In this document: piece after piece, positions 1 to 8,500 of the stretch
How the letters are laid out: every line of letters begins with the position of its first letter
Numbering within the stretch: the first letter of the stretch is position 1
Assembly: GCF_943193015.1 (NCBI RefSeq)
Contig: NZ_CALPCM010000008.1
Span: forward strand, 1 to 64,000
Source: Hominisplanchenecus_A murintestinalis
GTDB lineage: Bacteria; Bacillota; Clostridia; Lachnospirales; Lachnospiraceae
Length of the DNA stretch: 64,000 nt
Direction of reading: 5' to 3'
The notes under the pieces: model-generated
The model's input: the letters and a program-made list of their open reading frames with translations, nothing else
Database searches by the model: none
Told to the model about the DNA's origin: nothing
Program-made: the position numbers and the translations under genes

Positions 1-11
1 CTGCTAAGAAC

Positions 12-57
12 GTCCCCTGAGTGTCCGCTTAGGGATATATGGCAGGTGCCCCGGCTG
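12..57 (+). repeat. 46-bp repeat, copy A
   Basis: By eye, 40 of 46 positions match the reverse complement of 395-440. The core is TGTCCGCTTAGGGATAT. Copies A and B face each other and enclose about 337 bp. Confidence 0.75.
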
Positions 58-394
58 TGTGTCGGCTGGCGGCAGGGAAACTGTGGCTGCGTAGACTGTT
101 CCGATTATAGCGAAACTACTGGAGACTGGCGTTATATGGGCGTATGGCTGTACGGAACTACCATGCTATAAGGCAACGGCAAATGGCGCTGTTTATACGC
201 TTAACCGTAAGTATTGACCAATTTATCGGGGAGTCCAGTACTTGCGTCGGGAGTCTGCATAGCTGACAGCTTTCGCAATATCAGCAGTCCTGCCACAAAA
301 ATAGTCCGCCTAGTTGTACAATTTCCGGGACGGGAACTTCCAGCAGTTTCGTTGCTGCCGAAACAGTCCACGCCACCGTGCATCCCCGTAATGC

Positions 395-440
395 CAGCCG
401 GGAAGCCTGCCGCATATCCCTAAGCGGACACTCAGGAGAC
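395..440 (-). repeat. 46-bp repeat, copy B (inverted to A)
   Basis: Inverted partner of 12-57. The half nearest 395 (GGGAAGCCTGCCGCATATCC) also matches the reverse complement of copy C at 640-662 exactly, so this copy is the hinge of two nested inverted repeats. Confidence 0.75.
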
Positions 441-575
441 GCTTTTAGCGGAGGCGAAATCCGACGCTTACGGAGACTTATGCGCGAAGGCTCTCCTGAG
501 CGTATTAGTCGGAGTTTGCGCGAGTGACGAGCCGAACGGGCAGGCTCGCATGCCCACTCGGCGACTACCGCGGCA

Positions 576-600
576 GAGAAACACGCGTTGCGTGTTTCTC
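576..600. other. Perfect 11-bp hairpin
   Basis: GAGAAACACGC, a 3-nt loop GTT, then GCGTGTTTCTC: all 11 pairs are Watson-Crick. No T-run follows on either strand, so it is not a standard terminator. It lies inside the repeat-rich non-coding stretch. Confidence 0.7.
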
Positions 601-624
601 CGGCGGCTAGTTTGCCGTAGCGTT

Positions 625-663
625 GTCTCCGTCCGTGTGGGATATGCGGCAGGCTTCCCGGCG
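625..663 (+). repeat. 46-bp repeat, copy C (shortened)
   Basis: It has the same orientation as copy A. The GGGATATGCGGCAGGCTTCC core is identical to copy B, while the left part is shortened by a few bases. Confidence 0.7.
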
Positions 664-680
664 TACGGCGTAAACATGGG

Positions 681-748
681 GACTATCGGTTCCGTGACTG
701 TCCGGAGTAAGCCCAGGAACTATCGGTTCCGTAGCTGTATGGGGTAAG
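681..748 (+). repeat. Direct repeat pair, 37-nt period
   Basis: Units at 681-711 and 718-748 share ACTATCGGTTCCGT exactly (682-695 and 719-732), followed by a diverged tail ending in GTAAGC. Confidence 0.7.
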
Positions 749-873
749 CGACAAACCGCAATTTGAAAGGCTGCCCCGCCCTTCTTTTTTCGTCTGACCG
801 AAAACTTTAGGTTTTCTTTTCACGGATTATAGGGTAGAATAAGAGGAACCCTAAGGAAATAAGGTGAAACGAC

Positions 874-3258
874 ATGAATGAAAAAGTATTAAAGACATTA
901 GAATATGACAAAATCACTGCCCGCCTTGCAGATCTGGCCGGCTCCCCGCTGGCAAAGGCACACTGTCTGGAGCTGAAGCCCTCATCAGATTTGTATGAGA
1001 TTCAGGCTGCCCAGCGCGAGACCAGCGACGCGCTTTCCCGTCTGCTGCGCAAGGGAAGCCTTTCTTTTTCGGGAATTACCGATGTCCGCGGGATTCTGAA
1101 GCGGCTGGAAATCGGGAGTATCCTGGGAACGGACGAGCTTCTGCGCCTCTGTAAGCTGCTGGAAGTATGCGCCCGCGTAAAAGCGTATTCCCGCAGGGAT
1201 ACGGAGGAAGAAAGCCGTGATTCTTTAGATGATATTTTCGACGCGCTGCAGCCCCTGACGCCTGTTTCTTCAGAAATCCGCCGCTGTATCGTCTCGGAAA
1301 ATGAACTGAGCGACGACGCCAGCCCTGTGCTGTTTAAGCTCCGCCGCTCGATGCGCCATACCAACGACAAGGTACATGCCCAGCTCACTTCTATGGTGAA
1401 TGGCTCTGTGCGCACCTATCTCCAGGATGCGGTGATTACTATGCGCAATGGCCGTTACTGTATTCCGGTCAAGGCAGAGCACCGCGGGCAGGTTCCCGGC
1501 ATGATTCACGACCAGTCCTCGACCGGTTCTACCCTGTTTGTAGAGCCTATGGCCGTCGTAAAATTGAACAATGAGCTCCGGGAACTGGAGCTGAAAGAGG
1601 AACGGGAAATTGAAGTCATCCTCTCAAACCTGAGCGCGCTGGCTGCTGCGGAAACAGAAGCCCTTAGCGAAGACCTCACATTCCTGACGCAGCTGGACAT
1701 TATTTTTGCAAGAGCACAGCTCTCCCGCTCCTATAACGGAAGCGAGCCTGTGTTTAATACAGAAGGACGCATTCATATTAAAAAAGGACGCCATCCGCTT
1801 TTGGACAAAAAAAGCGTCGTTCCCATTGATATCCGGCTGGGCACAGATTTCCAGCTCCTGATTATCACCGGGCCAAATACCGGAGGAAAGACCGTGTCCT
1901 TAAAGACTGTAGGGCTTTTCACACTGATGGGACAGGCCGGGCTCCATATCCCGGCATTTGACGGCTCTGAGCTCGCTGTGTTTGAAGAAGTATTTGCCGA
2001 TATCGGCGATGAACAGAGTATTGAACAGTCCTTAAGTACCTTCTCTTCACATATGAAAACGATTGTATCCATACTGGAACAGGCGTCGGAAAATTCGCTC
2101 GTTCTCTTTGACGAGCTGGGCGCCGGGACAGATCCCACGGAAGGCGCGGCGCTGGCGATTTCCATCCTGTCCAATCTCCACCGAAGGGGCGCACGCACGA
2201 TGGCGACCACACACTACAGCGAACTGAAAGTATTCGCGCTTTCCACGCCCGGCGTAGAGAACGGCTGCTGTGAGTTTGACGTGGAAACACTGCGTCCTAC
2301 TTACCGCCTCCTGATTGGCGTCCCCGGAAAGAGCAATGCTTTCGCTATTTCCTCAAAACTGGGGCTTTCAGACGAAATCATTGAAGAAGCAAAGACACAT
2401 CTAAGCGAACAGGATGAAAGCTTCGAGGACTTAATCACCAGTCTGGAAAACAGCAGGGTAACGATTGAGCGGGAGCGGGAAGAAATCGACCGTTACAAGC
2501 AGGAAATCCACTCCCTGAAACAGCGTCTGGAACAAAAACAGGACAAATTGGAAAACAGCCGCGAAGATATTCTGCGGAAAGCCCGGGAAGAAGCCCGAGC
2601 CATCCTGCAGGACGCCAAGGACTACGCAGATACCACCATACGGAATTTTAATAAATTCGGAAAAGAAAATATCTCTGCAAAGGAAATGGAAAAAGAACGG
2701 GAACGCCTGCGTAAAAAACTCTCCGGCGTAGAAAAGAACCTGACTTTAAAGGCAGAGAAAAAGCCCAAAAAAGAACTATCTGCAAAAGATTTGAAAATCG
2801 GCGACGGCGTGAAGGTTCTGAGCATGAACCTGAAAGGCACGGTCAGCACCCTGCCCAACAGCAAAGGAAACCTGTACGTACAGATGGGCATTCTGCGCTC
2901 CCAGGTAAATATCAAAGACCTGGAGCTGCTTGACGAGCCGGATATCACAGGACCCGGCGTCTCCAAAAGCGGCGGGGGCAGCGGAAAAATCAAGATGTCA
3001 AAATCTGCTTCCGTAGGCATGGAACTGAACCTGCTTGGAAAAACCGTAGACGAAGCCATTGCTGAGCTCGATAAATATTTGGACGACGCTTATCTTGCAC
3101 ATATGCCAAGCGTACGTATCGTTCACGGCAAAGGCACCGGAGCGCTCCGCAAAGGCGTCCACAACTACCTGCGCCGTAATAAGCATGTAAAGAGCTTCCG
3201 CCTGGGCGAATTCGGAGAAGGGGACGCAGGCGTAACAATTGTCGAATTCCGGCAGTGA
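874..3258 (+). CDS. mutS2: Endonuclease MutS2 / Smr-domain ribosome rescue factor
   Basis: This 794-residue protein has the full MutS2 plan. An N-terminal MutS core and clamp run to about residue 320. The ATPase has Walker A GPNTGGKT at 333-340, the Walker B run VLFDELGAGTDP around 410-421 and the ATTHYSEL switch. A charged coiled-coil follows at about 510-640, and a C-terminal Smr nuclease domain at about 717-794 has HGKGTGALR. Family knowledge: MutS2 dimers bind branched DNA and suppress homologous recombination, and in Bacillus subtilis they also split collided ribosomes. Length matches the usual 780-800 residues. The start follows AAGGTG by a few bases. It is a single gene with about 100 bp before the next one and no obvious terminator, so read-through into the regulator pair is possible. 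Confidence 0.97.
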   Translation: MNEKVLKTLEYDKITARLADLAGSPLAKAHCLELKPSSDLYEIQAAQRETSDALSRLLRKGSLSFSGITDVRGILKRLEIGSILGTDELLRLCKLLEVCARVKAYSRRDTEEESRDSLDDIFDALQPLTPVSSEIRRCIVSENELSDDASPVLFKLRRSMRHTNDKVHAQLTSMVNGSVRTYLQDAVITMRNGRYCIPVKAEHRGQVPGMIHDQSSTGSTLFVEPMAVVKLNNELRELELKEEREIEVILSNLSALAAAETEALSEDLTFLTQLDIIFARAQLSRSYNGSEPVFNTEGRIHIKKGRHPLLDKKSVVPIDIRLGTDFQLLIITGPNTGGKTVSLKTVGLFTLMGQAGLHIPAFDGSELAVFEEVFADIGDEQSIEQSLSTFSSHMKTIVSILEQASENSLVLFDELGAGTDPTEGAALAISILSNLHRRGARTMATTHYSELKVFALSTPGVENGCCEFDVETLRPTYRLLIGVPGKSNAFAISSKLGLSDEIIEEAKTHLSEQDESFEDLITSLENSRVTIEREREEIDRYKQEIHSLKQRLEQKQDKLENSREDILRKAREEARAILQDAKDYADTTIRNFNKFGKENISAKEMEKERERLRKKLSGVEKNLTLKAEKKPKKELSAKDLKIGDGVKVLSMNLKGTVSTLPNSKGNLYVQMGILRSQVNIKDLELLDEPDITGPGVSKSGGGSGKIKMSKSASVGMELNLLGKTVDEAIAELDKYLDDAYLAHMPSVRIVHGKGTGALRKGVHNYLRRNKHVKSFRLGEFGEGDAGVTIVEFRQ

Positions 3259-3361
3259 CGCAGTTACAAACAGAACGGTTTATACTTCCAAAACATTTCA
3301 AGTTACAAAAGCTGAATCGCATAAGATTTTGGAAGTACACCTACCCCATAAGGAGGTTTTT

Positions 3362-4066
3362 ATGGTTACACGGCAGAAAATAATGATTGTAGATGACGAT
3401 AATAACATTGCAGAGCTGATTTCCCTCTATCTTACAAAGGAATGCTTCGATACCCGCATCGTAAATGACGGTAAAGCTGCGCTCCGCGAATTCGACACTT
3501 ATGCACCAAACCTGATTCTGCTGGATCTGATGCTTCCCGGCATGGACGGTTACCAGGTATGCAGGGAAATCCGGCAGCGCTCCTCGGTCCCCATTATCAT
3601 GCTCTCCGCAAAGGGCGAGATTTTCGATAAAGTACTGGGGCTTGAACTGGGCGCGGATGACTATATAATTAAACCCTTTGATTCTAAAGAACTGGTTGCC
3701 CGTGTAAAAGCGGTTCTCCGGCGTTTCCAGCCGGACAAATCTTCCGGGACTCACGCGGAAGGAAAGATTGTGGAATATCCTGATTTAATTGTCAACCAGA
3801 CGAATTATTCCGTACTTTACAGGGACGAAACTATAGATATGCCCCCCAAGGAACTGGAGCTTCTTTATTTCCTGGCTGCTTCGCCGAACCAGGTATTTAC
3901 CAGGGAACAGCTCCTCGACCATATCTGGGGGTATGAATACATCGGCGATACCAGGACGGTAGACGTACATATCAAACGCCTGCGTGAAAAGATCAAGGAC
4001 AACGAATACTGGTCTCTTTCCACTGTATGGGGAATTGGCTACAAGTTTGAGGTGAAGAACCGATGA
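3362..4066 (+). CDS. OmpR/PhoB-family response regulator
   Basis: The 234-residue protein has a receiver domain at 5-120 with acidic pocket DDD at 11-13, phospho-acceptor Asp55 (LLDLMLPGMDG) and the KPF lysine. A winged-helix Trans_reg_C domain follows at about 135-232 (TREQLLDHIWGYE, RTVDVHIKRLREKI). The reading frame is open further upstream, but the start at 3362 has an excellent AAGGAGG eight bases before it, so I use that. Its stop overlaps the kinase start by 4 bp (ATGA), so the two are translationally coupled. The target genes are unknown; the kinase's extracellular sensor suggests an envelope signal. Confidence 0.95.
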   Translation: MVTRQKIMIVDDDNNIAELISLYLTKECFDTRIVNDGKAALREFDTYAPNLILLDLMLPGMDGYQVCREIRQRSSVPIIMLSAKGEIFDKVLGLELGADDYIIKPFDSKELVARVKAVLRRFQPDKSSGTHAEGKIVEYPDLIVNQTNYSVLYRDETIDMPPKELELLYFLAASPNQVFTREQLLDHIWGYEYIGDTRTVDVHIKRLREKIKDNEYWSLSTVWGIGYKFEVKNR

Positions 4067-5487
4067 AACGGACGCTCTATCTTAAATTTATCCTTGCCTA
4101 TCTGTGCTTTGGCATTCTGGGATTTGTATCCGTGTCAACCCTCATTTCCTCTCTGACGGCAAACCACATGCTGAAATCAAAGACGGAGGCCATATACCGC
4201 GAAGCGAACTCTATCGCCTCCGGCCGTCTGGCGCAGTCTTACAGAGAGGAAGACTCTTCTCTGCTGGATATCTATACAAACCTGCTGGCTCTTGCCTCTT
4301 ATCACTCCACAGAAATCTGGCTGATGAACACAAAAGGGGAAATCCTTTTAGATACCACGAAGGAATACGATCCGGAACATACAGAAACCATCGATGACTT
4401 TGACACCACACGCCTGGCAGGGAATTATTATCAGAAAGGAAACTTCTTCGGATATTTCGACAAGGATATGCTCAGCGTCGTATCCCCTATCATCAGCAAT
4501 TACCGCGCGAGGGGCTACATTGTTATCCATTATCCCCTGGAGGAAATTGCAGGAGAAAAAGATTCTTTCCTGAATATTAACTATATTACCCTGGTCATTC
4601 TTTTCGTCCTTTCCCTGATTATCCTCCTGGTATTTACCCTCGCCGTGTATTTTCCTCTCCGGAAAATCATTGCCGGGGCAAATGAGTTTGCGGGCGGGAA
4701 CTTGAACTATAAAGTTCCTGTGGAAACCAGAGACGAGATGGGATATCTGGCGGCGTCCATGAACTATATGGCAGGCGAAATTAATAAATCAGGAGAATAC
4801 CAGAGAAAATTCATCTCAAATATCTCCCATGATTTCCGCTCTCCCCTGACCTCCATCAAAGGCTATGTGGAAGCCATGCTGGATGGGACGATTCCTCCGG
4901 AAATGCAGGAACGGTATTTAAATATCGTACTCTCTGAGACAGAACGGCTTAACAACCTCACACGCGGGCTTTTGACCCTGAACAATTACGACGACAAAAA
5001 GACTTATCTGGAAATTACGGACTTTGATATCAACACCGTTATCCGGAATACGGCGGCTGCTTTCGAGGGCATCTGCCAGAAAAAGTTTATCCGCATTGAA
5101 CTGATTTTTGACGCACCGTCGCTGATGGTCACTGCCGATATGGGAAAAATACAGCAAGTACTCTACAACCTGATTGACAACGCCATCAAATTCAGCCATC
5201 CGGAATCTTCGATTTATATAGAAACCACGGAAAAACATGAAAAAGTATTTGTATCTGTCAAAGATACCGGAGAGGGAATCCCAAAGGAAAGTATCAAAAA
5301 AATTTGGGCGCGCTTCTACAAAACAGACCCTTCCCGCGGAAAAGATAAAAAAGGCACCGGGCTTGGACTTTCCATTACAAAAGAGATTATCCAGGCTCAT
5401 AATGAAAACATCCAGGTAGTCAGCACTGAGGGCGTAGGTTCCGAATTCACTTTTTCCCTTCCCCGTGCCAAGCATAAAAAGCTATAG
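4063..5487 (+). CDS. Membrane sensor histidine kinase
   Basis: This 474-residue partner of the preceding regulator has a first membrane helix at about 8-30, an extracytoplasmic sensor of about 135 residues, and a second helix around 170-195. HAMP follows, then HisKA with ISHDFRSPLTSIKG (phospho-His256) and HATPase_c with the N box NLIDNAIKFS, G1 DTGEGIP and G2 GTGLGLSI. It should autophosphorylate His256 and pass phosphate to Asp55 of the regulator. The layout resembles the WalK/PhoR/VanS kinases, but no ligand can be read from the sequence. A hairpin terminator follows within 50 bp. Confidence 0.95.
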   Translation: MKRTLYLKFILAYLCFGILGFVSVSTLISSLTANHMLKSKTEAIYREANSIASGRLAQSYREEDSSLLDIYTNLLALASYHSTEIWLMNTKGEILLDTTKEYDPEHTETIDDFDTTRLAGNYYQKGNFFGYFDKDMLSVVSPIISNYRARGYIVIHYPLEEIAGEKDSFLNINYITLVILFVLSLIILLVFTLAVYFPLRKIIAGANEFAGGNLNYKVPVETRDEMGYLAASMNYMAGEINKSGEYQRKFISNISHDFRSPLTSIKGYVEAMLDGTIPPEMQERYLNIVLSETERLNNLTRGLLTLNNYDDKKTYLEITDFDINTVIRNTAAAFEGICQKKFIRIELIFDAPSLMVTADMGKIQQVLYNLIDNAIKFSHPESSIYIETTEKHEKVFVSVKDTGEGIPKESIKKIWARFYKTDPSRGKDKKGTGLGLSITKEIIQAHNENIQVVSTEGVGSEFTFSLPRAKHKKL

Positions 5488-5500
5488 GTTTCCTTTCACA

Positions 5501-5540
5501 ACAGCAGGGAGAGACATATCCGCCTCTCCCTGCTGTATTT
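5501..5540 (+). terminator. Hairpin after the two-component operon
   Basis: A 13-bp perfect stem (5501-5513 with 5524-5536) with a 10-nt loop is followed by ATTTCAT. The T-run is weak, but the position between two convergent units fits a terminator. Confidence 0.7.
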
Positions 5541-5581
5541 CATCCTTCCAATGTCTATTCACCAGGCATTGGATTCTTTTT

Positions 5582-8500
5582 TTATTTCACTTTTACGGTC
5601 TTTTTCTGGCCTTTTCCTTTGAAGATTTTCACGTATGCTTTTTTCTTGCTCTTCGGCACTTTGATAACTGCTTTCGCTGCAATATTCTTCAGTGCTTTAC
5701 TGCCTACTTTCTTCAGGGCTGTGCCTTTTACCTGAATGGACTTCAGCTTCTTATCACCGTAGAACGCTTTCTTTCCAATCGATGTAACATTCTTTCCGAT
5801 AACTGCTTTTTTCAGACTCGGAAGCGACTGGAACGCTCCGTTTGCAATCGAAGTTACCTGGCAGACCACGCCATTAATCTTTACGGTATCCGCTATCTGA
5901 ACAGTTTTGATTCCTGGCTTGGTAACACCATAGGCGGCCGCCAGCTTCTTTCCTGCATCTGTCACGCGGTAAGCCACGCCTCCTACGTCCTCAGTATCTC
6001 CATTTTTCAAAGATGGAGCCACGCTTACGTTTCCTGAATTCTTCAGGCGCTCCAGCTCTGCTTTTGCCTTGGCTGCTTCCTCCAGCGCTTTCTGCCGTGC
6101 TGCTTCTGCCTGCCTCTTCAATGCCTCCTGCTGTTCCTTTGCTTTCTGCTCTGCCAGCAGTTTCTTCAAAAGCTCCTGGTATTCTTCTGGTCCCGGAACC
6201 TTCAGTGCACTCACTGCTTTCGTCAGGCTTTCCACCGCTGCGTCCAGCTGCTCTTTCGACGCATTTTCATCTGCATACATTTTCTCCGCTTCTGCAATTG
6301 CTGCCGTCAGGGCTTCGTAGGTTTCCACTGTATAACCCGCCTTATCCAGTGCTTTTGCCGTATCAAGAGCCGCTTTCAGGCGTGTTCGGCTGGCTGCGCT
6401 GGAGTCCTTTACTGTGACAACTGCTGAAACTGAACTAATCTGTACCTCCTGGCCTTCCGTGTCTCTTGCCGTAAGTCCCGTCAAAGCCAGCCGGTAATTT
6501 CCAGCAGCCGCGTTTTCCTTTACCCGGACAGACAGCTCTGCAAACTCTTTTAAATCTGCCGTACTTCCATCTGCCGCCGTCCAGACATATACCGTCTTTC
6601 CGTCTGCCTGCTCTGTTTTGAGCGTACCTGCTGTACTGTCTTTTAAAATAATTTCCGGGCTTTCAAACACATCTGCCTTATAATCCAGCGAGAACCTGAT
6701 TTCTTTTACTGTCTGGTCTTCTGGAAGATTCATTAACTGCATCGCTGAAGTAAAAACTTCTCCCTGGGATGTCTCACCCCGGGTAAGTTTCAGCTGTGCC
6801 CCTGTCTTTTCTGTACTTAATTTCACAGATGCTTCTGTGATTTCCATATTTCCATTAGCCGTATACGGCGTTGCATTTTCCAGATATACCCTGACTTTGC
6901 TCGTATACACTGGCTGGAACTGCATCCTGACTGCCGTATCTGTCTGAATACCTATCTGATCATATACAGGCGCCCAGTCTGCGCCGTCAAAATACTGTGC
7001 TTCCAGGACAGACGGAACTGCCTTCCCTCTGTTTTCTGTAAAGTTCAAGGTAATTTGGTTCAAAAGCTGCGCCTCATCCCAGGAAAATTCCACATATTCG
7101 GAACGTCTGGAAGCACTATTTGCCGGAAGCAGCACGGATGCCCCTCTGCTATATGCATTCGTCCAGCTGCTAGCCTCATCCCCATCCACCATATTTTCCG
7201 GATAGTTCTCGGCAGCCCCGGTAAAAGAAGCCGTAGCCTGTGCTTTGCCTGTAGCAAGCTCTACATCCATCTGTGCCTGAGCATCTTCCGTTACGGCTGC
7301 AGATGCCGTCAGCGCACATCCCTGAATCGTTCCGGAAGCTCTTCCCTCTGTCAAAGCGCTCCAGGAAACTTCCCGCATGACGCTGTACTCTCCGGCGCTG
7401 CTACTGTAATTTACCCGCACTGCCGACGGAAGCACCGGCTCCATTCCTGCCGGGACTGTAATTTCCACAGGTTCCACAGAAGTTTCGGTCCCCGTCACTG
7501 TAAGCGCAGCCGGAACATTCCCGGTCCCGTCTGCCGTCACTTTAATTGCTACCTGCACTGGCTTTAAATCCTTTGCGGAAATCGTCAGGACAGCATCGCC
7601 CGCCTCTTTCCCGGATTTCAGAATTACCAGCACCTTTCCATTGTAAGCGGTGCGCTCTGAATAACTGCTGCTGTCTGTATTTCCGTATTTATAAAGCTCT
7701 GTACTCTCCTGCTGGCCGTTATCTACACCAACGATAGAAGCCGGACCTGTCACATTGAACTTCACCAAATCTCCGGCATCCGGCACCATATTTCCATCTT
7801 CATCCACGACCGTACATTCTACGTAAGACAGACTGCTGCCGTCAGCGGCCAGCACGGTCTTGTCTGCTTCTGCCTGTATGGTATACGGAACCCCGGATGT
7901 GCTCACGCTGTCTGTGGCAGCTACGCTTCCGTCCTGGTTATAAGCCTTTACTTCCAGTGTTCCTGGCTCATACGGTACACTCCATGTCAAATGCAGCTTA
8001 CCAGAATTCAGCTCGCCCTCATCCAGAACTGCTCCCCGGCTTGTATAACCGCCCGGATTGCTGTTGTCTCCCCAGGTCTTATCATCCTGAGTCTTTTCCG
8101 AAGTCTCATAATATTTCTTTCCGTATGCTGTCTCTTTTTCATCAAAGCTCTTCTTCCCCAGAGATTCTCCGTTCAGGAACAGCTCTGCGGACTGGAGGTT
8201 CGTATTTACCCATACTTCTACTTCCTCTCCCTCATGCCACTGATCCCAGTTCGTCGGAAGCAGATGCACCATCGGCTCGCTTACCCACTGGCTTCTATAG
8301 AGATAGAATGAATCTTTCGGGAATCCCGCGGTATCAATCGTACCAAAAGAGGACACGCCTACCGGATAAACGCTGTATGGCGTCGGCTCTCCCAGATAGT
8401 CAAATCCGCTCCAGATAAACTGACCTACAAAGCTCTTTCTGTCACGGTCCTTTTTCAGTCCGTATTCATTCGACATCGTCCAGGAAGCGAAGTCATTGTC

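Larger units (their letters stand above)
1..780. other. Non-coding, repeat-rich stretch upstream of mutS2
   Basis: No reading frame here looks like a protein: the frames are short, Arg/Ser/Pro-rich, lack ribosome binding sites and overlap one another on both strands. The stretch is packed with repeats instead: three copies of a 39-46 bp unit in alternating orientation, a perfect 11-bp hairpin, and a 31-nt direct repeat pair, all listed separately. It could be a structured RNA, a non-autonomous mobile element, or debris of both. Its left limit lies outside the window. Confidence 0.6.

Noticed and set aside
214..747. Several 60-70-codon frames in the first 750 bp
   Set aside because: They overlap on both strands, lack ribosome binding sites and cover palindromic repeats, so they are not treated as genes.
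749..762. 14-nt match GACAAACCGCAATT shared with 40216-40229 (inverted)
   Set aside because: A match this short is expected by chance in 64 kb and the flanks do not align.
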